DNA of 64,000 nucleotides, taken from positions 51,200,414 through 51,264,413 of the forward strand of contig CM067370.1 of the NCBI GenBank assembly GCA_034401795.1, in the 5' to 3' direction. The notes under the pieces were generated by a model that was not told where the DNA came from, did no database searches, and saw only the letters and a program-made list of their open reading frames with translations. Shown here piece after piece: positions 56,371-64,000 of this stretch. How positions within the stretch are numbered: position 1 is the stretch's first letter; every line of letters begins with the position of its first letter. Source of the stretch: Chaetoderma sp. LZ-2023a (taxonomy: Eukaryota > Mollusca > Caudofoveata > Chaetodermatida > Chaetodermatidae). Both the position numbers and the translations under genes were made by a program.

Positions 56371-56592
56371 AGTAAAAAGTAAAAAGTCAAAAGCTGTAAC
56401 AAGTCGAAAAATGGTACGAAAAATAGGAGCAATGGAGAACCACCTAAAAGCTCCCGCGGAGATAGAGAGAGAGAGAGAGGTATAATGCGGGGGTTCTCCC
56501 GAAGAGGTGGGGTGTGGGTTTTTTATAGTTTTTCATTTCATTTTTTCTATTTTTTTGTTTCATGACAGTATTACTCTTTAACCGTTACTGAG

Positions 56593-56792
56593 CACGTCAA
56601 GACCTTGTCTCTAAATGGGCGTGCAGACACCCTATACTACAGGCAGCCATTCGGCGATCCGTGGTGCCCCCCCCCCCCCCGTCTCAACAACCTATGCCCC
56701 AGGGATTGAGAGGGAGGTGGGGGCCACAGATCGCTGAATGGCGGCCAGTTGAGGGAGGTGGTATCATTTTAATTCCGACACTACTACTACTT
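56593..56792. repeat. Polinton right terminus
   Basis: Contains part of a subterminal unit ('gtctctaaatgggcgtgcag'), 'cattcggcgatccgtggtgc', a C14 run, then 'ggccagttgagggaggtggt' and 'attttaattccgacactact' ending in ACTACTAC. It is the inverted counterpart of 40922-41015 at roughly 90% identity by eye, and like the left end it can fold back on itself. Confidence 0.85.
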
Positions 56793-58399
56793 CAGTGATT
56801 TAGGAACTTTTTCCGTACTGATGACTAATAGGTACTCAAGTAGCTATACTAGTAGGATATTGTATTTATTCATTCATTCCGTTATAGGTACTGATGACTA
56901 ATAGGTACCTTCCCGGTCATCTGAGACAGCATTTTTATATTTTCTGTTTCATACTGTATATATTGTCTTTATTTCTGTGTGCTTACAACTAACAAGCACC
57001 GCAAGGTCCTATGACCAGATATACTGTTAGCACTGTACTTTTATGTATATGGCTAGTAGCCATCCTAGTTATTTTGTTTTGTTTACATAAAAAACTCTAG
57101 GATGCAGTAGGCTAGGCTATACTATACAGCAACATTATATCTACATCACTACTTTCCCCAGCATCAATTTTACACTGAGACCACTTCCATGCTCACATTG
57201 CTCGAACCTAACATGTGACCAACTAAACCTGGCTATTTTAGCTCGATAGGATAGGTTTAAGGTAGTTAGGGACAATCTCTCTGTAAGAGACACATTGTGT
57301 ACGCCTATTTTCCAGCTGTTGCGGATGTGTAACACCACACACCGGCTAGATTGTATAACTTGGCCAATTACGTTAGGGCCGCTTAGTAATCATGAGGGAT
57401 TGTCTCTTTCTACGACTCTGGGAAACTTGGAGTTGCCGAGCTGTGAAAACTAAAGTGTCGATTTCACATACACTCCTATATCCTCGGATACCAGTTAGTT
57501 TAGATACACCCACCAAGGTAGGAAGCACTGCGAAAACAAATTATATTATGTAACACCAGCCTACAGTGCATCTCTGGGCATTCTGGAACATAACCCTAAT
57601 GAGAGGTAGAATGTTAGTTCCGTACCACACGGGTAACGGACGAGACGCAGATCTCCCTGCCATAAAATACTATTGCGCTTTCTAAATTGCTTATGTGAAC
57701 TGTAAACTGTCCTAGTGAGGTTATATGTGGTTTTGGTGCGATACGTGACCGGATCGTCATATGATTCGGGAGCTGTCACTCCATAACATGTTTGCACGCT
57801 GTCTTTCTGAGGAAGATGCTATGCGGGGTGACCCTCGGGAAGCCAGTTCGACGTATGTGTCAAAAGGTAGGTAGGAATCCCTGCCACTTGCGGCCAAAGC
57901 TTGGAAGCATATCTAACAACTAAATGGTATGTTAGAATTTAGCAGAAGGCCTGCATAAATAAAAGCGGCAACACCAATGCAGTATCTTTGGACCTACATA
58001 AGACGGTCACATTTGAATTCTTCGGAATTTGCTCATTTACTAGCAAACGAGTACCATTGTTTGTGTAGTTATTTTCTTTAATTATTATTATGTCTGGACT
58101 TTTAAATTAGTTTATGGACCGTCATACCGGTGACACCAACAGTTGGGATGAGACCGTGAGGTTCAATCCCTGCAGCAATGGTCGCACGACCCCACTTAAA
58201 CGTTATCGTTAAATGCTACAACTCCGAGAAGCACAGCTAACCAGCCCTCCCGCGCATCCTGTACATGTGGCGCAACGGAGCGGAGCAATATGGCGGACCA
58301 GCGCGTACCCCTGCCAGCTACAATATTACCATGTGAGCCCATCTGTCTTTCTCGACAGCTACGATCAGACTTACAACAAGTTTACTTTTGCCATTTTCT

Positions 58400-59800
58400 A
58401 TTACATAGTAACCGTCCTCGACATCAAGTGCATTGCGGTAAAACACAAGTAAAATCTTAGGTACTCAGTGTCGCAAACACAATTTATCTCATTATCTGTA
58501 CCGAATTTCATTTGTTCCTTTAGCTCTGTAGATTCGTCTTGTTTTGGTTCGTCATCGTAGACATGTTTGCAATGCGTCTGTTGCCATTTAAGCGTATCAA
58601 GTCCAATTGCAGAGTTACACATAGCCTACTACTACTACTACCTGTGACTTGAGCAGTTTCTCGAAATCGATGCCAGGTTGCGGTACGCTGATTCACCAAA
58701 CGTGTATCTTCTTCATTGCCCTACAAGCAACCATGATTTTCCTGTTGAATCAAATCTACAATTTTGCCTTCGGAGTATATATATTTTGACACTGCTAATA
58801 TGCGACCCAAATTGTCAATGCATATCAGACAGTCATCGACACAAGAATATATTTCATAGAGACTGCTGGCTTTTAATGTACCGATAACAGAACCGTACTT
58901 TGATTCTCTCCAGTATCCCATCGTCATCTTTATAAACCTTTCTAGGGTCAGTTGTTTTCCCACTTTCAGCTCGTATTCGCTTGATCAAAAGCTTTATCAG
59001 AGTAATATTGTATGTGTGAATCTCGCTTTTGTGGGATGGAGAACACTCATGAATGTTCTTCACGCTTTTAATTTCAAGTAATCCGAGAAACTATCAATAT
59101 CTTTTCAGCTGATCACGCTTTTCTTAAAGCGTAGGTTTAGCATCCTGACCCCAGAGATCTACATCATCAAACTCTCCATGGACAGATGCATTGATCTTCC
59201 TTCCACCGACACATTGGCTATATGTCTTGATTTGATCAGTATCCGCATTTGCTAATGTTTTCATCATTGTAGCTATACTCCACGGTCTTAGCTTTTCGTC
59301 GCATTATTGAACTCGAAACATTGTCAATAGCACTTCTCGATAGAACATATCAGACACAGACATTTGTGTGTTATATGCTCCTCTTTCAGAAACACCATCG
59401 TTTTTGGGTCCCGCTATAAAGCGAAGGAATTTACCTTTAAATATCTTCATTCCAATTCTTCAAAATCATTTTACGATATCATTGTACCTCATACGAGAGA
59501 ATTCTGGACATAATACCATTCAACAACGTCACTGAAGAGCAGAAATGCTATGTGATCCAGTGGCAATCGAGGAGACGCAGCCAATTTATTGAATTTAATG
59601 TACCTGTCTAAATGGCCAGTGTCTTTGAGTTCCTTGATTACCTGTGGCCGGGTGGCCATTGGTTCTTCTCCACTATCAGCCGTTACCAAATCGTTATCAG
59701 AATCCGACGAACTGCCAGTCGATATATCATTTGAATTAAACTAATCGAATTCATAGTTTCCAGTGATTGACATATCATGTACCCAAGAGATTAAATGTTC
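58400..59800 (-). pseudogene. decayed multicopy gene with YqaJ-like exonuclease domain
   Basis: Minus-strand pieces in the expected order: acidic N-terminus then 'KFNKLAASPRLPLDHIAFLL' (59489-59700); 'RIGMKIFKGKFLRFIAGPKN' (about 59400); 'RKINASVHGEFDDVDLWG' (about 59180); 'WRESKYGSVIGTLKASSLYE' and 'CVDDCLICIDNLGRILA' (about 58790-58920). Last comes 'WHRFRETAQVTGSS' then 'AIGLDTLKWQQTHCKHVYDD' and 'KFGTDNEINCV' (58450-58690). The final part matches the YqaJ/lambda-exonuclease-like nuclease fold (R..xxTGS motif and E/K region). The arrangement is one I recognise from multicopy invertebrate genes of unknown role. Several frameshifts and stops show it is dead here. Confidence 0.65.
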
Positions 59801-60159
59801 TTCGCTAGGGAGGGTTTCACTACCATTGGCCTTTCATTTCTTTCTCAAATCACTCTGAATGTCTAGAGCGACATCATGTAAGTCTTAGATGTGGATCGAA
59901 TTATCTGGAATAATCCATTTGCCGGAAAATCGCAATGCATCTTGGGGTAACAATAATATTTTTCGTTTGCGAAATTACTTTGTATGTTTCTCACACACGC
60001 AGCAATCTATATTTAAGCTGATGTGATGGATGTTGCACAATGTTATGATCTATGATTTCAGCAAATGCATCTGCTTTCTTACTACAATAATATCACGGGT
60101 AATCTTTCATGTTTGTGTCAGAAGAGCTGCAATAAAATATAAATAAACACAAAATAAAT

Positions 60160-60245
60160 AAATAAATGGGTGGGCTGGTGGGCGGGTTGATGGGTTGGTG
60201 GGTGGGTGGGTGGGTGGGTGGATGGGTGAGTGGCGGGTGGATGGA
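60160..60245. repeat. (TGGG)n G-rich minisatellite
   Basis: About 20 TGGG/TGGC-type units with runs of GGG on the plus strand every 3-5 bases, followed by a GGAT/GATG-rich decayed tail to about 60330. It is a good candidate for G-quadruplex formation. Confidence 0.9.
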
Positions 60246-60409
60246 TGTATGGACGGAGAGAGGGTGGAACGGATTGTGTAGAGGGACGATTGGATGGAGG
60301 GATGGATCAAGGGATGAATCGATCAATGTATGGACTTAAGGGATTTATGGAAGGAATGGGTGGAAGGAATGAGGGAAGGAAGCAAGAAAGGAATGAATGA
60401 AAGAGGGAG

Positions 60410-60412
60410 CAA

Positions 60413-60451
<39 letters not shown>

Positions 60452-60456
60452 ACAAA

Positions 60457-60511
<55 letters not shown>

Positions 60512-60513
60512 AT
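60410..60513. repeat. (AAAT)n microsatellite
   Basis: About 25 tetranucleotide units with one interruption (AACA). The open frame of alternating Leu/Phe/Ile/Tyr residues across it is an artefact. Confidence 0.95.
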
Positions 60514-60529
60514 TCCCCCAACCGTTTCA

Positions 60530-62840
60530 TTTTTATTACCTGGTTTTTAAATCAGAAAGAGATCCAAGACTAGATATTTACCAAGAACACATTCAACTGT
60601 AGAAAATACTAATTTATGTAAGTTTTCAATCCTGTAAGTAAAATCAGATGAATATTTTTCAAGAAATCCATGGATCCATAATTTGATCCGAATCCTGATG
60701 ACGATTATTTAGTCCAAATGATCGTGGAAGTCGTATTATATGTTCGTCGTATTAAGTTTATGATGACCTAATATTTCATACTTAATTCTGACGAACTATC
60801 AAGTACGGACAGAGGGATGGGCGGAGTCATTTAATTATGATCTTGATGTCACATTTATCGGTCTGTCATACATCTATTCTTTCTTCACTGTCGTCCTGAC
60901 ACCGTGAAACATACATAGCAATCCGCATAGAGGTAAGTCGTAGCATCACCATAATCCAATTTATCCAATGCATTCTTCCGCCGACATCGTCATGACCTTA
61001 AGTTAAATGGTAAATTAAGTGGACGGTAAACCTCCACTTCTACACCTACACTATAGCGACATCTAGATTCATCCTCACACTGCCAAGATTTACTGAACTA
61101 TTTGCATATCTGGGAGGACCACATATTTTCACTTATATGTCATTCACAATCTGTGCGCTGAACATGACAATTAAATAAACAAGAACAATCAGAGATCGCA
61201 AACGCCCACCCTTTCCTCCATTTCGGAATTTTGACATTTTATCAGATTAAAAAAATTACAGATCATTACCCGGATTGCGATCAATATTTTGGAGAACCTA
61301 CATTATTCGAACATTCAAACTCGTTCCAGAATGGGAGGTAAATCAGAGCAATAGTCAAACCAGCAATTCTCTGAGATATAACCGCGGATAAACACACAAA
61401 GCAAAGAACTGACAGATAGACAGGCAAACAGGCGGATCCAAGTGCCATACCCACTGCCAGCACCTTCAACACCTTCGGTGAGGTGATGGCAATAACCCTA
61501 TAGTTAAACAATGTGTGGAGCTTTATATATATTTATGCATTGCAAAATCTTGAGTAGTGTAATTAAGGACGATGGACTCTGTACCAAATATAAGTTTGAT
61601 GATACCTGCCTTATCAAAACGTGTTGCTACGTCGATCACCTCGCCAACCCCGAGGCAGATTCCGATAAGCCTATGCGTATGGCAACTGAAACCGTTAATT
61701 TCATTGATTAGTATATGATTGATCCATTTATGCACAAGGCACGTGCCACTAAATCAGGCCTTCCTAAAGGTGATTGCAATAACATTTTAAAGAGTGCTGA
61801 AATAATGAGTTAATTATTATGGGTGATGCCGATGAATCGGGAAATAGTCCCGTTTCATATGTATGCCCGTATTATTTCAATCGCAGTGAACTCTGCAGAT
61901 AAAATAGCATAAAACGCAACAAGCAATACGGTGACTTGTCAACGGACTGTAGAGTTGCTTTACTTTATAATAGAGCGCGTATAAATATATAAATTATACA
62001 ATAATAATATACTGCTCAATTAAAACGACACCGGAATCGGAGAGAAGAATGAATTTGCTATATGAAAATCTAAAATTTCATCGGCATAACTTGGATTTAG
62101 GGAAAATGTATTTGGTTAAAACGACACTTTTTCTATAAAAAAATATCTCAATATGATCCGTGCATATTCATAATTTCTAGAAGACTACCGCACATGGAAT
62201 ACTTCTGCTTGTTGCAAGTTGTTTATGACTATTATAGGCTTGGAGAACGATTCACCTCAATGCGAAATATCAAGTAAACTCCTAAATAAGCATATCACCG
62301 CTCTCAGCCTACAAACACCCTGTACCTGACGAGTTAATTTCCCCGCTTTGTGCTCAGCAACGTCCAGAATGCACTGTGACGCGCTTTCACCCCGTCTATC
62401 AGTGACAGGAAATTACGCCATGCACGGTAACCTCCGGGGAGGAAGTACGCCCGGATGCACACCACAGATACAAACGTCAGGCTTTCGCCCTATGTGACAT
62501 TCCGGGGAGGACTGACCGACTCAGAATTTTATTACAGGCGGGCCAATCTGGGACAGAATTGATAGTGACCACTTTTGAGCTCACGCTAAGATTTAGCCAG
62601 TGGTCTGATCCGCACCAACTTCTCTTTTTCAGCTAACAGCTTTAGTCGTCTTCGTTCGGGCGTGGATCAGAATGACGCAAGCGGTTCTGAAACCAAGCTT
62701 GGACAGACAAACCGAAGACATATGTAACGTTTTCCATGTGAAACGACCACCAACGTAAACATTCTGTGAACAATAACGATTCATTACAGCCATTTGAAAT
62801 CACTGACAATGCTATGCACGCCTTGCAATCCTCCCTGCTA
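60530..62840. other. no gene seen
   Basis: No recognisable gene. Frames of 60-76 codons around 61281-61735 overlap on both strands without family features. No local repeat beyond short AT tracts was noticed. Confidence 0.35.
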
Positions 62841-62844
62841 TCTC

Positions 62845-63225
62845 AATGTACCTTTCCATTTACCCATCCATCACATGACGTCATATGACGTCATAATCAA
62901 CTACGTGACGTGTAGGATGACGTCATAATCATGACGTCATGAATGACTCGAGGTAGCCCGTCTTAAACGCTTAAAGGTCCGACACGTTGGACGAGTTGTA
63001 TGTATTTGCTATTTAATAAACATGCTGTTGAATATCTTGAAGCTAATTTGACTGGGCGTTGTTAGGCAGCAACAGCACTCGGTCAAATTAGTTTCAAAAT
63101 ATTCAACAGCTTACCTGTATAGTTTTCTGGAAATTGATAGTCAGGGAGTTCATAGATCGGTGGATCGCAATACGAGCGACGTGCTGGAAGCTTGGCTAGA
63201 GATGGGCGGGGGCATAGCTAAATCT
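62845..63225 (-). repeat. M1 MITE copy, CRE-rich
   Basis: Full-length reverse copy starting 'gtacctttccatttacccat'. It contains four TGACGTCA octamers within 70 bp (62877-62940), a well-kept central inverted pair (about 63035 and 63096), and the end 'gatgggcgggggcatagct'. Confidence 0.9.
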
Positions 63226-63317
63226 GAAAATTATATATTTATTACAATAAGCTAAAGACTTTTAGACTAAAATCCTATTCTCAACTACAGAACTTATATC
63301 CAATAGGCGACAACCTG

Positions 63318-63475
63318 GGCCCGGTTTCACGAAACTTCTTAAGTTTTATAACTTAAGCAAAGCAAATTTGTTGAGCTGAGCAAAAAATCTTAAGGTGTTT
63401 CTCGAAACGCGCTGAGCTCAAAACGTGATTTGCTTAGCTTAGCAAACTCTTAAGCAAGGCATCGCAAGAGAAAGG
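63318..63475. repeat. dispersed short repeat with inverted CTTAAG segments
   Basis: 'gcccggtttcacgaaact' followed by 'tcttaagttttataactt' and 'aaggtgtttctcgaaac' is a sequence type I recognise from many marine invertebrate genomes. The segment contains inverted pairs (CTTAAG; TTTCACGAAAC versus GTTTCTCGAAAC). It is noncoding. Confidence 0.6.
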
Positions 63476-63870
63476 ATTTGGAGTCGGGCACAAGGCTATA
63501 CTTTGATGCAAATCCGAGTTTTATCACTGCTCTGATAAGCCGGTGCGTTCAGTCAGCGGAAGAAGCTTTTTCTATATGAAAAATATTGCTTATCACCCGT
63601 CATCACCTAGTTTTCATTACATTGTATTTTCGCATTTTGTGAGACTGTTGTAAAATACCAGAGGGCATTGTGACGTCATAAATATGACGTCACAGACTCG
63701 CAGCTATCGGATGACGTATGCCAATGCGTTGTTTATTATCATTGAGCCATCCGGAACATTACGACGTCGCATCAGTTAATACCGGTATAATACACCTTTG
63801 CGAATAAACCAATATAATTCTTCTCGGTGTTTCCACAATCTGTATATTATAAATAGAGAATCTGGAACGA

Positions 63871-63989
63871 GGTCACTTTTCATATCACTATTATGGACCG
63901 AGTTGAAAATTATCAATTTGCACGAGCTTTAGCGAGTGCAAAATTGATAATTTTCAACGAGGTTCATAATAGTGATATGAAAAGTGACC
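63871..63989. repeat. 119-bp strong hairpin
   Basis: Inverted arms 63871-63923 and 63936-63989 are nearly perfect, with mismatches only in the segment around 'ggaccgagttg' versus 'caacgaggttc'. The loop is GAGCTTTAGCGA. The structure would form a very stable cruciform or RNA hairpin. The loop corresponds to that of the hairpin at 1067-1126. Confidence 0.95.
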
Positions 63990-64000
63990 GAGTTTGAGAT

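Larger units (their letters stand above)
40922..56792. mobile_element. Polinton/Maverick virus-like element
   Basis: A 15.9-kb element, a typical Polinton length. The termini are inverted copies beginning near 'gtagtagtgtcggaatta' on the left and ending with the complementary sequence at 56792. Inverted copies of a 47-bp subterminal sequence are present at about 41206-41255 and inside the 90-bp repeats at 55138-55409. The interior encodes a retroviral-type integrase, a protein-primed family B DNA polymerase and a set of compact genes on both strands. Polintons are self-synthesising DNA transposons related to adintoviruses. PolB and integrase are clearly broken, so this copy is not autonomous. 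I see no clear 6-bp target duplication, no FtsK/HerA-type ATPase and no adenain-like protease. Confidence 0.85.
55688..58194 (+). repeat. LTR-like repeat copy B, overlapping the Polinton right end
   Basis: Diverged counterpart of copy A with the same start (TGTAG...) and end, an AATAAA at 57958-57963 and shared blocks such as 'gtatatggctagtagccat' and 'cctacataagacgg'. It lacks part of the centre of copy A and contains additional material: a tRNA-like SINE relic (56300-56370), a (GA)n tract and the Polinton right terminus (56593-56792). The order of insertion events is unclear from sequence alone. Confidence 0.6.

Noticed and set aside
40922-56792. Interpretation of the element as using a ciliate-like genetic code (TAA/TAG = Gln, TGA = Trp)
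   Set aside because: Hundreds of Gln and Trp codons in the same genes are standard CAA/CAG/TGG, several ORFs have no internal stops, and frameshifts and deletions indicate decay. Only the weaker TGA-at-Trp observation is kept.
49450-58194. Copies A and B as the two LTRs of one retrotransposon enclosing 52859-55687
   Set aside because: The interior would be the Polinton integrase C-terminus and PolB, which belong with the integrase half on the other side of copy A. The copies are also too diverged and differ in structure.
60093-60530. His/Pro/Ser- and Leu/Phe/Ile/Tyr-repeat open frames
   Set aside because: They arise from the TGGG and AAAT microsatellites.

Overview
The window looks like intergenic or intronic DNA from an animal, most likely a marine invertebrate. 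It is AT-rich, carries no intact single-copy host gene that I can recognise, and is filled with mobile elements at many stages of decay. These include tRNA-derived SINEs, CRE-rich foldback MITEs, nested LINEs, a Ty3/Gypsy element, a Polinton (Maverick), two multicopy gene families reduced to fragments, microsatellites and a 63-bp minisatellite. The phylum cannot be fixed from sequence alone.

Layout. 1-9.1 kb: microsatellites, a short hairpin, six copies or fragments of a ~350-bp MITE family (here M1), two SINE copies and a LINE 3' end. 9.5-13.7 kb: a plus-strand LINE split by a minus-strand LINE that is flanked by a 12-bp target-site duplication. 14.9-16.9 kb: two fragments of a multicopy hypothetical family (here family Q). 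17.7-19.9 kb: a foldback element, a 19-unit 63-bp minisatellite open in one frame throughout, and two candidate minus-strand exons. 20-28.2 kb: four M1 copies and a 1.25-kb element made of two ~500-bp inverted arms. 30.7-33.2 kb: a more complete minus-strand copy of family Q. 35.3-40.9 kb: a Ty3/Gypsy retrotransposon with gag, protease, RT, RNase H and integrase in order but broken.

The most interesting region is 40.92-56.79 kb, a Polinton-type virus-like element. Its ends are inverted repeats that fold back on themselves and carry inverted copies of a ~90-bp subterminal repeat. Inside are a retroviral-type integrase, a protein-primed family B DNA polymerase and about a dozen compact genes arranged as divergent pairs. 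The short gaps between pairs share a TTTAAA...CTATA motif that probably acts as the element's own promoter. Many reading frames hold their frame across single in-frame stop codons, and two of the TGA codons fall where related proteins appear to have tryptophan. No packaging ATPase or maturation protease is recognisable. A ~3.4-kb LTR-like sequence (copy A) splits the integrase, and a diverged second copy (copy B) overlaps the right end of the element.

58.4-59.8 kb holds a decayed minus-strand gene of a multicopy family ending in a YqaJ/lambda-exonuclease-like domain. 60-64 kb has microsatellites, one more M1 copy, a dispersed repeat common in marine invertebrates, and a very strong hairpin at 63.87-63.99 kb whose loop matches the hairpin near 1.1 kb.
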